From Thiothrix subterranea (GTDB taxonomy: Bacteria; Pseudomonadota; Gammaproteobacteria; Thiotrichales; Thiotrichaceae), in contig NZ_CP133217.1 in assembly GCF_030930995.1 (NCBI RefSeq), positions 2,036,001 to 2,100,000 of the forward strand: a stretch of 64,000 nt of DNA. The letters are read 5' to 3'. Below are positions 13,000 through 21,544 of the stretch, piece by piece (position 1 is the first letter of the stretch; each line of letters starts with the position of its first letter). A model generated the notes under the pieces. That model had not been told where the DNA came from and ran no database searches. It was given only the letters and a program-made list of their open reading frames with translations. The translations under genes and the position numbers were made by a program.

Positions 13000-13191
13000 T
13001 CAACCAGCCACTAACTCATCTCCCTCACACGGCTCTTGCCCACCTTGGCGGGTTAGAATGCGCTTGAATGCATCCGTATCTGCCCGCTGTTGCCGTTCGG
13101 TGAAAAAACGGGCGGTTTTCATTGCAGCCAGTTTTCCATTGATGGTATCTAAGGTTTCAACCAGTGTATTGTAGTCATCATCCACAGTCAT
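13000..13191 (-). CDS. Small protein, possible antitoxin-like
   Basis: 63 residues, seven bases upstream of the HigA-like gene and on the same strand. Its start, DDYNTLVETLDTINGK, is a near copy of the DDYNALVEALDTVLDAG segment of the neighbour, and the DNA is similar too, which suggests local duplication. The rest (KTARFFTERQQRADTD and RQGGQEPCEGDEL) is basic then acidic, a pattern seen in small antitoxin-type proteins. It is divergent from the PIN gene across a gap holding a perfect palindrome. Function is not established. Confidence 0.55.
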   Translation of the reverse strand: MTVDDDYNTLVETLDTINGKLAAMKTARFFTERQQRADTDAFKRILTRQGGQEPCEGDELVAG

Positions 13192-13214
13192 GAGCTTACC
13201 CTCGCTGCCATTTT

Positions 13215-13228
13215 ATCGTATTTACGAT
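13215..13228. promoter_or_regulatory. Palindromic candidate operator ATCGTA-TT-TACGAT
   Basis: A perfect 6-2-6 inverted repeat in the 125-bp gap between the divergent small gene (start 13191) and PIN gene (start 13317). Position and symmetry suit an autoregulatory toxin-antitoxin operator. No binding data; inference only. Confidence 0.4.
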
Positions 13229-13316
13229 ATTCTACGGAAAGCATAGCAGTTCAAGCTGCTTGTTCAACTACGACAACCCTGATGCACGAAGTTTGTATCC
13301 ATGTTAGGCTTTCAAT

Positions 13317-13757
13317 ATGAAAATTTACCTTGATGTTTGTTGCCTAAACCGTCCGTTTGATGATCAATCTCAAGATCGTATCCATCTTGAGGCTGAGGCT
13401 GTTTTGGCTATTATCAAGCAGGTTGAGCAGGGAGATTGGCATTGGGTGAGCAGCGATGTCGTCGCTTATGAAATCAACAATACGCCGAGTGATGAACGTA
13501 AAGAACGATTGTGGTCGATGGAGTGTCGTGCTTCAGAACGGTTGGAACTTACGGATGCAATCTTTCAACAATCCGAGGCAATCCAACAACTGGGATTTTC
13601 AACGTATGATGCATTGCACCTTGCGTTTGCTGAAATCGCTGAAGTTGATATTTTTCTCAGTACAGACGACAAGCTACTGAAGCGAGCGCAGCGATGTGTT
13701 GGGCAAATCAAGGTTAAAGTCGCAAATCCGTTAGCATGGCTACAAGAGGTGATTTGA
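13317..13757 (+). CDS. PIN-domain protein, VapC-like toxin
   Basis: A 146-residue PIN-fold ribonuclease. The first acidic residue is in MKIYLDVCCLNRPFDD, further acidic positions fall in the ETEAE-like LEAEAVL and FSTYDALHLAFAEIAEVDIFLSTDDKLL segments; the last holds the usual D-x-L-H-x-A and TDD motifs. Such proteins typically cleave RNA as the toxin of VapBC-type modules. The stop overlaps the start of the 79-residue gene that follows (TGATGA), so the two are co-translated. A canonical VapB is absent upstream on this strand. Confidence 0.85.
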   Translation: MKIYLDVCCLNRPFDDQSQDRIHLEAEAVLAIIKQVEQGDWHWVSSDVVAYEINNTPSDERKERLWSMECRASERLELTDAIFQQSEAIQQLGFSTYDALHLAFAEIAEVDIFLSTDDKLLKRAQRCVGQIKVKVANPLAWLQEVI

Positions 13758-13996
13758 TGAACGCACAAGTAATGACTCCTAATGAAATCCGTCGGGCGGG
13801 CATCCAAGTTCTCATTCAGGGCTTGGGCGCGGTTGGCATGGTGCGCTTCCTCCAGCAAAGCGAAACGGGTTGGGGGGACTACACTAAAGAGCGCAGTCAA
13901 TGGTTGGGCAATCCGACACTGGCAGAGGTCAGGGCGGATATTCTCCGGTTGAAGCAAGACCCAAGCAACCCGTTGCGGCAGGGAGTTAAATTATGA
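13757..13996 (+). CDS. Small protein coupled to the PIN toxin, putative antitoxin
   Basis: 79 residues, start ATG inside the PIN stop codon context. Notable segments are EIRRAGIQVLIQGLGAVGMVRF and the polar EVRADILRLKQD. It resembles small proteins that follow PIN genes in other bacteria and is therefore the best antitoxin candidate, although no AbrB, RHH or Phd fold can be recognised. The antitoxin role is inference from coupling. Confidence 0.65.
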   Translation: MNAQVMTPNEIRRAGIQVLIQGLGAVGMVRFLQQSETGWGDYTKERSQWLGNPTLAEVRADILRLKQDPSNPLRQGVKL

Positions 13997-14111
13997 TGGG
14001 TTGCATGATTGCTGGCTATGAACATCAATACCCAAAATGACGCTCTGGAAATTCTGAAAAAATCTTGGGCACTGATTTTTGAACTAGTACGTAATAATAG
14101 ATATTAACTTC

Positions 14112-14654
14112 ATGAAAACTGTTGAGCAAGTTTGGCAAAGCGCAAGTATAAATAGAGACGAGTTGTTTTCTTTTGTTGGTGTTACTATTGGTTCTAAACC
14201 TGTTGTTATTTCCGTATCAAGCAAAAATGAGGCTATTATTTTAGCAATAGCTGCAATGATTCGAAATCGTATTGATGAACGATTAAAAAATCTTGGCGCA
14301 TATATCGAATCTGATATTATGGCTCTGTCTACCTTTGAAGCGTTGAAAATAACAACAGAAAATCCGAAATCTGCCACATGGATTTACACTAAATCAAAAG
14401 AATTAGTTGATGCTCTTGATGTTGAATATCCAGAAAATAGTTTTAGTGTTCATGGTAGTTTTCGGATGTTTTTCAATGATTCTGAGTATTCCTTTTTTTG
14501 CGAAGTCACACCGATTAATAAGGAAATAGATAACATATTAAAAGCATTGGAGTCGGATTTTTCTTTTATTGGGCAGCTTAGCAAAAGCGAAAAAACAATT
14601 AAAAAAGAATCGACCAAACACAAACAAGAAAAAACTACGGAAACCAAAAAATAA
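14112..14654 (+). CDS. Hypothetical protein in AT-rich island
   Basis: 180 residues, no family recognised. The first two-thirds look like a mixed alpha/beta soluble domain, with a hydrophobic helix-like stretch NEAIILAIAAMIRNRI. The last 30 or so residues are a highly charged lysine/threonine tail (KSEKTIKKESTKHKQEK). Base composition is far more AT-rich than the flanking housekeeping genes, with many AAA, GAT and ATT codons, which points to horizontal transfer. It lies nine bases before a small membrane protein, so the pair is probably an operon. Confidence 0.6.
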   Translation: MKTVEQVWQSASINRDELFSFVGVTIGSKPVVISVSSKNEAIILAIAAMIRNRIDERLKNLGAYIESDIMALSTFEALKITTENPKSATWIYTKSKELVDALDVEYPENSFSVHGSFRMFFNDSEYSFFCEVTPINKEIDNILKALESDFSFIGQLSKSEKTIKKESTKHKQEKTTETKK

Positions 14655-14663
14655 TCAAAAAAA

Positions 14664-15059
14664 ATGTTTATTTTTTTATTGTTGTTTGTCGGTGCTGTTT
14701 TTTTATATCGTTACTATCATTTTGATGATGCAATGGCATATTCTTCTGGTGATCATGAATTATCAGCATACCAGAATAAAGGGATTTATAATGGCTGCAT
14801 TGGTAGTAAGTGTGTAACATGGCAAATACAAGGAAAAAACTATTCTTATTCCACTAGTGATGGGCATAAAGGCGTTAAAGGAATTGATGAGTCAAGCATT
14901 GGTGATGCGTTATTTTTGTACTCTCCTACTTTGATGCTTTGTGTAGATGGTTACGAAAATAAATACACACTGGGGATGTCTGGCGAAACGATGTCTAATA
15001 CTAATAAATTCAATCGCTTAAGTTTTATTCAGCGTATTTTGTATATGTTTGGATTTTAA
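14664..15059 (+). CDS. Small membrane-anchored hypothetical protein
   Basis: 131 residues. The N-terminus MFIFLLLFVGAVFLYRYYHF is one transmembrane helix; the rest is polar with three cysteines (two in GCIGSKC) and an aromatic-rich region. No lipobox. The TWQIQGKNYSYS stretch suggests a small beta domain outside or facing the membrane. It shares the AT-rich composition of its neighbours. The function cannot be named. Confidence 0.6.
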   Translation: MFIFLLLFVGAVFLYRYYHFDDAMAYSSGDHELSAYQNKGIYNGCIGSKCVTWQIQGKNYSYSTSDGHKGVKGIDESSIGDALFLYSPTLMLCVDGYENKYTLGMSGETMSNTNKFNRLSFIQRILYMFGF

Positions 15060-15286
15060 TTTGCATACATTTTATATCAAAAGGTTATTTGGGGTTTTAT
15101 GAATGAAATTAAATCTTAATGCTTTAAAATTTAATATAACTACCACTTTTTCATGAGTAAATCACCTTTCATAACATTTATTCCTTTGAGCCTTTTTTGA
15201 GATGAAGTTCAGGGGGTATTTATAGAAAAATTCCAAGAATTAAACAGAAATCATTCATCTGGCAAATAATGTGAGAGGATTTTTAA

Positions 15287-15883
15287 ATGGATATTGCACC
15301 AAGTTTCAGTGTTGAAGAATGGAAAAAACTTGATCTTGAAAATAATGAGGATGATTGGCAAAAGGCAGTGAGTGTTTTTAAAGATCGTATTTATGCTAGA
15401 TACATTGATCCAGTTGATCTTCTCGTTGATGCTGAAAAAGATGTTGACCCAAAAAATAAACGCTTTGGATTTACCACCTTGGCTATTGATCTTTTATTGA
15501 TGGAAACTTTACAAGCTTTCAAGGAAGGATTGCCTGATACATCTGGAATGTCCGCTCAAGTTTTTAAAAGATTTTTAGAGCAAAGTTCAAGATTCTCTGA
15601 GTACTTCAAAACTGAACCTGAGCGTCGCGAATTCTATACTCAATTTAGATGTGGAATTTTGCATCAGGCCGAAGTACAAAGTAGTGCGTTAGTATGGTCA
15701 GTGGGGGATTTATATGACCGAACATCTTTTCCACACACGGTAAATCGCATGTTCATTCATCGTGCTTTAAAGGATGATCTTGATGATTATCTAAAATTAC
15801 TGAGAGATCCCATGTCAAAAAAAGCTCGAACAGAATTCAAGAAAAAAATGGATGCAATAGCAGATCGGGAAGCATTTGTTTAA
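15287..15883 (+). CDS. Hypothetical protein with HEPN-like motif
   Basis: 198 residues, mostly helical. Around residues 120-127 it carries FRCGILHQAE, matching the R-x4-6-H arrangement of HEPN nucleases, with an acidic residue two positions after the histidine. The C-terminus is lysine-rich. HEPN proteins often act as RNA-cleaving effectors in defence or toxin modules, but this assignment rests on the single motif and overall helicity. It is preceded by a 227-bp AT-rich gap in which no gene was found. An RBS-like GAGAGG lies just upstream of the ATG at 15287. Confidence 0.65.
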   Translation: MDIAPSFSVEEWKKLDLENNEDDWQKAVSVFKDRIYARYIDPVDLLVDAEKDVDPKNKRFGFTTLAIDLLLMETLQAFKEGLPDTSGMSAQVFKRFLEQSSRFSEYFKTEPERREFYTQFRCGILHQAEVQSSALVWSVGDLYDRTSFPHTVNRMFIHRALKDDLDDYLKLLRDPMSKKARTEFKKKMDAIADREAFV

Positions 15884-15943
15884 GCTCTGAAAAATACCTT
15901 CAGTGATTGAGTGTTACAGACGATGAAGACGGCGTAACATCAC

Positions 15944-18289
15944 TTACTTCGTCAAACTCGCAAACAACACCGGCAACTGCTCCGGCAACCGATCCACATG
16001 GTCAATCACCGTGTAATTATTCTGCCCGAAAATCCGCTTCACATAATCATCAGCGTGCGGGTCAAGCGTCAAACAATACGTTTGCACCCCTTGGCTATAC
16101 AGCTCTTCCACCGCCTTTTTCGCATCAAAGCGCAAATGCTGCGGGTCGCGCTCGTCAATATCCGCTGGTTCGCCATCCGTCACCAACAAAATCAGCTTGC
16201 GGCGTTCCGGCTGCTTGTGCAAATGGTACGCAGAATGGCGTAACGCTGCCCCCATGCGCGTGGAAAGCCCACCTTTCATCCCCGCCAAGCGCGATTTCGC
16301 CTCATCATCAAAATGTTGGTTGAAATCCTTCAAGCGGAAATACTGCACATCATGCCGCCCATCCGACGCAAAGCCGTGAATCGCATACGGGTCGCCAATC
16401 CCCTCAATCGCCGTCGCCACTAGCGTAGAGGCTTCGCGGGTCAATTGCAGCACGGTCTTATCTGACCCCTTCATCGCTTCATTGGTCGATTGCGACAAAT
16501 CCAGCAATACCACCACCGCCAAGTCACGGTTTTTAATCACATTACGCATGGTAATGCGCGGATTCGGCTGTTCACCCATGCGGATCGAAATCATCGCATC
16601 CACCGCCGCATTAATGTCGATTTCGTCGCCATCTTCCAAGCCGCGTTGGCGTTGCACCCCATCGGGAGTCAGCAAGTCGATAATCTGCTTAATGCGGTGC
16701 GCCACCGGACGGTAAGCGTCAATAATCGCCCGAATATCATCAGGCTCACCGCGTTGCTGGCGACGTTCGTACACCGTCACCCAATCCGGGCGGTGCAACT
16801 GAATGTGGTAATCCCATTCGTGATAATGGAATGGCTCAGAAACCGGCTCTTTGCCCCACATTTCATTGAAAGTCTTGGTGTTATCGGTCAAATCGTCTTC
16901 ATACGGACGCATTTCGGTGGAACACGTCCAGATTTCCTGCGCGTCATCGCCCGCCGATTCGCAATCAACCGTGTTCGCCATCATCATCACATTGACCTGA
17001 CGGCGCACTTGCCGTTGGCTGGCGGGGACGTATTCAAACCCAACATCCCACGTCATTTCCTCCATCGTCCAGACATAACGGTTGTCATCGCGGTAAGGAA
17101 TGCGAATGCGCTCCAGAATCCGCAAACTCGGCACTTCTCGCCGCCCCGCAAACAGGTTGTAAAGCTCCACCCCCATCAACCACGAGAACTGCCCGTCGTC
17201 CTGCTTTTCCGCGATATTGGCATGGAATTTCGCCACGAACGCACTAATCGCCTCATCACCCTTACCCGTGACCTGCTCATCCAGCAACATCAGCGCAACG
17301 TTTTCCAGCAAACGCATGGTCGGGTGTTCCACCGCGCCGTCATAATTCGCGGTCAGCAGCCGACTCCACAAGGTTTTCAGCCCCGGAAACGCTTGCGTGG
17401 CTTTGTATTCGACTCGCGCATCTTCCATAAAGCCGATGAAAAACAATTGCGCAGGGCTAAGTTGTTCCGCCGACAATGCCTTGCGGGTATACATCAAATG
17501 CGCCGCCATGTGCGCGGCGGTGGCGCGGTACAATTCCAGCCCCGGAATATCACCAAGATCATCCACCGCATCCGGCATGTGGAAAATACGGTGTTCGATG
17601 TAAGGGCGAAAATCGGTGTAATCCGCACCCGTCGGACGCAGGAAAAAGTCACGCGCCCACAACGCCCGCAAGTAAAAATTCAGTTTACGCTGGGTTTTGA
17701 CAAACAACACCCCACGGCGTTCTTTCTGCAAAGTAGCGCGGCTATCCGCCGATTCCAGATCAAAATATTTGGTTAAATTATTGAAATCACGGCGGTAGGC
17801 TTGCGCCCCAAAATTTGCCCAGCGGCGCAAGCCGCTCAAGGTCAGTTTGGAAAGCAATTCATCCATATGATTCAGCATCGGGCGCAAGCCGCGTGCCGCT
17901 GTCGAAGAAAACTGGTGAATAAACGTCAGGTAGCCGCGCACCAGTTCCGCATCCCCCAAATGCCGCGAGGCAGTAGGCAGGCTGGAAATCATCAACGTAA
18001 TCACTTCACCGGACACCATCGAAGACAGTTTCATCGCGGATGTGACCACATCGGGAATAATGTCTTCGCCGCATTCTTTGGCAACCAGCGGCATTTCCTG
18101 CAAATAGGTGATGAGCAGGTCTTCACCGCGACCAAGTTTCTGGATCGCTTTTGCACCGTCCAGATAATCCAGCAATCCGGCTGGTGACATCACCCGCGTG
18201 GCTTCTTGGTACGAACCATCGAGGACATCACGCACCCGTGGCGTTATTTTTTCGAGGAATTCCCGATACTCTTCAAGATGGATTGCCAT
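15944..18289 (-). CDS. cbbO: RuBisCO activation protein CbbO (VWA domain)
   Basis: Adaptor subunit of the CbbQO-type RuBisCO activase, which frees RuBisCO of inhibitory sugar phosphates. The protein has 781 residues. The long N-terminal region is helical, and a C-terminal von Willebrand A domain carries the MIDAS motif DLSQS near residue 595, with later VTDGEP. In the known complex, CbbO binds RuBisCO through the VWA domain and docks on the CbbQ hexamer. It is the last gene of the minus-strand cbb operon and follows cbbQ by 18 bases. Confidence 0.95.
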   Translation of the reverse strand: MAIHLEEYREFLEKITPRVRDVLDGSYQEATRVMSPAGLLDYLDGAKAIQKLGRGEDLLITYLQEMPLVAKECGEDIIPDVVTSAMKLSSMVSGEVITLMISSLPTASRHLGDAELVRGYLTFIHQFSSTAARGLRPMLNHMDELLSKLTLSGLRRWANFGAQAYRRDFNNLTKYFDLESADSRATLQKERRGVLFVKTQRKLNFYLRALWARDFFLRPTGADYTDFRPYIEHRIFHMPDAVDDLGDIPGLELYRATAAHMAAHLMYTRKALSAEQLSPAQLFFIGFMEDARVEYKATQAFPGLKTLWSRLLTANYDGAVEHPTMRLLENVALMLLDEQVTGKGDEAISAFVAKFHANIAEKQDDGQFSWLMGVELYNLFAGRREVPSLRILERIRIPYRDDNRYVWTMEEMTWDVGFEYVPASQRQVRRQVNVMMMANTVDCESAGDDAQEIWTCSTEMRPYEDDLTDNTKTFNEMWGKEPVSEPFHYHEWDYHIQLHRPDWVTVYERRQQRGEPDDIRAIIDAYRPVAHRIKQIIDLLTPDGVQRQRGLEDGDEIDINAAVDAMISIRMGEQPNPRITMRNVIKNRDLAVVVLLDLSQSTNEAMKGSDKTVLQLTREASTLVATAIEGIGDPYAIHGFASDGRHDVQYFRLKDFNQHFDDEAKSRLAGMKGGLSTRMGAALRHSAYHLHKQPERRKLILLVTDGEPADIDERDPQHLRFDAKKAVEELYSQGVQTYCLTLDPHADDYVKRIFGQNNYTVIDHVDRLPEQLPVLFASLTK

Positions 18290-18307
18290 AATTGCCTACC
18301 GTTTGGT

Positions 18308-19123
18308 TTACCCAAAGAACGTCTGCACCGCCGCATTCAGCGTATCCCGCATATCGGGGTCGTCGGTCAACGGTGTCACCATCGTCATCGAGCAGGCAGC
18401 CAGCGGTGTAACGCCCTTGCTAATCAATTGTCCTGCGTACACCAGCAAACGGGTGGAAATCCCTTCATCCAGCCCGTGTCCTTTGAGGTTACGCGCCCGA
18501 TGTGCAATCTGTACCAGCTTCGCCGCCGTTTTTTCATCCACGCCGGATTCTTTGGAAACGATGGCGACTTCGACCTGTTCACGCGGGTAGTCAAAATCCA
18601 ACGCACCGAAACGTTGCTTGGTGGATTGCTTCAAATCCTTCATCAAGCTCTGGTAGCCGGGGTTGTAGGAAATCACCAATTGGAAGTCAGGGTGTGCTTC
18701 GATCAACTCGCCTTTTTTGTCCAGCGGTAAGCTGCGGCGATGGTCGGTCAGCGGGTGAATCACGACGGTGGTGTCTTGGCGTGCTTCGACGACTTCATCC
18801 AAATAGCAGATTGCGCCGATGCGGGCGGCAGTAGCTAAAGGGCCGTCTTGCCATTTTGTGCCGTCTTTATCGAGCAAGAAACGCCCCACCAAATCAGAGG
18901 CCGTCATGTCTTCGTTACACGCTACCGTGATGAGCGGACGCTTTAACCGCCATGCCATGTGTTCGACGAAACGCGATTTACCACAACCTGTTGGCCCTTT
19001 AAGCATCATTGGCATACGTGCGCTATAGGCAGCTTCGTACAAAGCGATTTCGTCACCAACCGCTTCATAATAAGGTTCGTTTTTAACGAGGTATTGGTTG
19101 GGATCAACAGTAGTAGCAGACAT
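18308..19123 (-). CDS. cbbQ: RuBisCO activase AAA+ subunit CbbQ
   Basis: MoxR-type AAA+ ATPase that powers RuBisCO remodelling together with CbbO. The 271-residue protein has Walker A GPTGCGKS (about residues 43-50), Walker [10 protein letters not shown], sensor 1 in VISYNPGYQ and a C-terminal helical lid. It sits between a 103-residue unknown protein and cbbO. With a form IA RuBisCO, the Q/O pair is the expected activase. Confidence 0.96.
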   Translation of the reverse strand: MSATTVDPNQYLVKNEPYYEAVGDEIALYEAAYSARMPMMLKGPTGCGKSRFVEHMAWRLKRPLITVACNEDMTASDLVGRFLLDKDGTKWQDGPLATAARIGAICYLDEVVEARQDTTVVIHPLTDHRRSLPLDKKGELIEAHPDFQLVISYNPGYQSLMKDLKQSTKQRFGALDFDYPREQVEVAIVSKESGVDEKTAAKLVQIAHRARNLKGHGLDEGISTRLLVYAGQLISKGVTPLAACSMTMVTPLTDDPDMRDTLNAAVQTFFG

Positions 19124-19148
19124 AAGGCGACCTCATTTTCTCGCAGGG

Positions 19149-19460
19149 TTAATCTTCGTCGTCGGTTTCATGCTCGCCGCACCAGCCATTGGCACGGGCT
19201 TTTTCGATGGCAGCACCGTGAAAGCGTTGATGGCGTTCGGCTAAATCAGGTGGTAGGCGGCTGACTAAACAACCGTATTTGTCCCACTCGGCATTGACCT
19301 TCTGTAACACGGAGTCAATCCCGGCTAGGTTCCAGCCTTCACAAGTTTGTGTTTCAGGCAAAATGCCAAATACCCAAGCATCGCGGATAATCTTGCCAAT
19401 CGTGGTCATGCCACCTTGCAGATCTTTGTCGATACCGATGTAAGTGCTGGGCTTGTTCAT
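19149..19460 (-). CDS. Unrecognised 103-residue protein of the cbb operon
   Basis: Lies between cbbS and cbbQ on the same strand, 25 bases before cbbQ. The ATG at 19460 was chosen over longer readings because those would translate the double palindrome at 19493-19552. The protein is acidic at the C-terminus (GEHETDDED) and includes YIGIDKDLQGGMTTIGKII, DAWVFGILP and ANGWCGEH; no catalytic motif or signal is apparent. Position implies a role in RuBisCO assembly, activation or expression; this is inference. Confidence 0.75.
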   Translation of the reverse strand: MNKPSTYIGIDKDLQGGMTTIGKIIRDAWVFGILPETQTCEGWNLAGIDSVLQKVNAEWDKYGCLVSRLPPDLAERHQRFHGAAIEKARANGWCGEHETDDED

Positions 19461-19492
19461 GGCGTGTTTCCTGTTGGTTTGGGTGGTGGGTA

Positions 19493-19552
19493 AGGGCGTA
19501 TGCAATACGCCCCTACGGGATGTCTGCGGTAGGGGCGTATTGCATACGCCCT
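19493..19552. repeat. Double palindrome of family B between cbbS and the 103-residue gene
   Basis: Two perfect 24-base inverted arms (19493-19516 and 19529-19552) separated by 12 bases. Each arm is itself palindromic (GGGCGTATGCAATACGCCC) and ends in CGCCCCTAC or begins with GTAGGGGCG. The same architecture with a different core is found at 58921-58977. In the transcript it would fold into one long or two short hairpins downstream of cbbLS. Confidence 0.85.
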
Positions 19553-19574
19553 CCACACGCCATCTAACCATCAA

Positions 19575-19931
19575 TTAGACGGTTTTACCACGGAAAATAA
19601 CCATCGATGCACCCGCGCATTGCGCGTAGTTGTCCAAACCGAGCAAACGAACGTGGTTGTTCGGGTGCGCAGCGTGGCAGCTTTCGAGTTCTGCCAAAAT
19701 GGTATCGACGTTGGTTTCACCGAACATCGGCAGTTTCCACATGTACCAGTAGCTGCCAAAAGCATTTTCTGGCTCAGTGTGTTCGATGGATGGGTTCCAG
19801 CCTTTGTTAACGATGTACTGGATTTGCTTGCGCGTTTGATCCGCATTCATCGCTGGCAGGTAGGAAAAAGTTTCAAACTTGCGGCTGTCTGCATTGCTCA
19901 AGCTTGATTTGTAGTCTTGCATATCACTCAT
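19575..19931 (-). CDS. cbbS: RuBisCO small subunit, form I
   Basis: 118-residue small subunit that caps the L8 core of form I RuBisCO. Family segments are [27 protein letters not shown] and the [14 protein letters not shown] block that lines the central channel. It follows cbbL by 33 bases and is clearly co-transcribed with it. The double palindrome just downstream may protect the cbbLS part of the mRNA. Confidence 0.97.
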   Translation of the reverse strand: MSDMQDYKSSLSNADSRKFETFSYLPAMNADQTRKQIQYIVNKGWNPSIEHTEPENAFGSYWYMWKLPMFGETNVDTILAELESCHAAHPNNHVRLLGLDNYAQCAGASMVIFRGKTV

Positions 19932-19964
19932 GTGATGTACTCCAAAATTAGGTTAAATAATCAA

Positions 19965-21386
19965 TTACTTGTGCGAAACGTCAAGTTTGTCAACGGTGTC
20001 GAACTCGAACTTGATTTCTTTCCATGTTTCCATAGCGATTTTCAGTTCAGGGCTAGACTTCGCTGCATTGGTGAGGATGTCCTTACCTTCTTTTTCCAGT
20101 TCACGACCCATGTTACGCGCTTCAACGCACGCTTCAACCGCAACACGGTTAGCCGCAGCACCCGCCGCATTGCCCCACGGGTGACCCAGTGTGCCGCCGC
20201 CGAATTGCAATACGGAGTCATCACCGAAGATATTAACCAGCGCAGGCATGTGCCAGACGTGGATACCACCGGAAGCGACAGGGATTACACCCGGCATTGA
20301 ACCCCAGTCTTGGTCGAAGAAAATACCGCGTGAACGGTCTTCTTTGATGAAGGAATCACGCATGATGTCGATCCAGCCCAAGGTAGCTTCGCGGTCGCCT
20401 TCCAGCTTACCCACAACTGTACCAGAGTGCAGGTGGTCGCCGCCGGACAGACGCAAGATTTTGGTCAGTACGCGGAAGTGGATACCGTGGTGCGGGTTGC
20501 GGTCGAGTACCGCGTGCATCGCCCGGTGGATGTGCAACAACATACCGTTGTTTTGGCACCATTGCGCCAATTGGGTGTTCGCTGACAGACCGCCAGTCAG
20601 GTAGTCATGCATGATGATGGGCGCACCGATTTCTTTGGCGTATTCCGCACGGCGCATCATTTCATCAGAAGTCGGCGCGGTAACGTTCAGGTAGTGACCT
20701 TTACGCTCGCCGGTTTCAGCTTCCGCTTTGTGGATCGCTTCCATTACGAAGTCGAAACGGTGTCTCCAGCGCATGAACGGCTGTGAGTTGACGTTTTCGT
20801 CGTCTTTGGTGAAGTCCAAACCGCCACGCAGACCTTCGTAGCACGCACGACCGTAGTTTTTCGCAGACAGACCCAGCTTCGGCTTGATGGTGCAACCCAA
20901 CAGCGGACGACCGTACTTGTTCATAATATCGCGTTCAACTTGGATACCCTGTGGCGGGCCATTACAAGTCATGACGTAAGCGATAGGGAAGCGGATGTCT
21001 TCCAAACGCAGTGCACGCAAGGCTTTGAAACCAAACACGTTACCGACTAAGGAAGTCAGTACGTTTACGACTGAACCTTCTTCAAACAGGTCGATTGGGT
21101 ATGCGACAAATGCGTAGAAGCAGGTGTCATCGCCGGGTACGTCTTCAATGGCGTAAGCACGACCTTTGTAGTAGTCCAGATCGGTCAACAAGTCAGTCCA
21201 AACGGTAGTCCAAGTACCGGTGGAAGATTCTGCGGCTACTGCTGCTGCCACTTCTTCACGCGGTACGCCCGCCTGAGGAGTGATTTTGAAGCAAGCGAGG
21301 ATGTCGGTATCTTTCGGGGTGTAGTCCGGCATCCAGTAGGTTTCGCGGTATTCTTTCACGCCCGCGCTGTAATTCTTAACTGCCAT
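19965..21386 (-). CDS. cbbL: RuBisCO large subunit, form IA type
   Basis: Catalytic subunit that carboxylates ribulose 1,5-bisphosphate in the Calvin cycle. The 473 residues include the catalytic lysine in [14 protein letters not shown], the carbamylated lysine with metal ligands in [10 protein letters not shown], the [21 protein letters not shown] block and loop 6 lysine region [12 protein letters not shown]. Length and pairing with cbbS, cbbQ and cbbO suit form IA without carboxysome. GGAGG lies 6-10 bases before the ATG at 21386. The regulator cbbR is divergent. Confidence 0.98.
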   Translation of the reverse strand: MAVKNYSAGVKEYRETYWMPDYTPKDTDILACFKITPQAGVPREEVAAAVAAESSTGTWTTVWTDLLTDLDYYKGRAYAIEDVPGDDTCFYAFVAYPIDLFEEGSVVNVLTSLVGNVFGFKALRALRLEDIRFPIAYVMTCNGPPQGIQVERDIMNKYGRPLLGCTIKPKLGLSAKNYGRACYEGLRGGLDFTKDDENVNSQPFMRWRHRFDFVMEAIHKAEAETGERKGHYLNVTAPTSDEMMRRAEYAKEIGAPIIMHDYLTGGLSANTQLAQWCQNNGMLLHIHRAMHAVLDRNPHHGIHFRVLTKILRLSGGDHLHSGTVVGKLEGDREATLGWIDIMRDSFIKEDRSRGIFFDQDWGSMPGVIPVASGGIHVWHMPALVNIFGDDSVLQFGGGTLGHPWGNAAGAAANRVAVEACVEARNMGRELEKEGKDILTNAAKSSPELKIAMETWKEIKFEFDTVDKLDVSHK

Positions 21387-21544
21387 GAAGTGCCTCCAAC
21401 GAGGTTATAAGAAAAAAGTGTTTTTGCCTAAACAACAAGCACTGCCTGCTGATGGGGGAGAAGTATGCCAAACAGTAGGTATAATTGAAACTCAATAATG
21501 AAACGTGTAAATATAAGTAACGCTGATGTTTTTAGGAGGGACAG
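21387..21544. promoter_or_regulatory. cbbL/cbbR divergent control region
   Basis: 158 bp between the divergent starts. It contains GGAGG for cbbL, AGGAGGG for cbbR at about 21534-21540, a TATAAT at 21480-21485 and a strongly AT-rich centre. LysR-type regulators usually bind T-N11-A sites in such gaps; several fit loosely, so no single operator is claimed. Confidence 0.6.

Noticed and set aside
14018-14107. 29-codon open frame (MNINTQNDALEILKK start)
   Set aside because: Too short and without RBS; could be a relic at the edge of the AT-rich island but nothing supports expression.
16490-17776. 428-codon plus-strand open frame
   Set aside because: Antisense to cbbO, whose minus-strand frame has full family support; histidine/arginine-rich composition is typical of a shadow frame.
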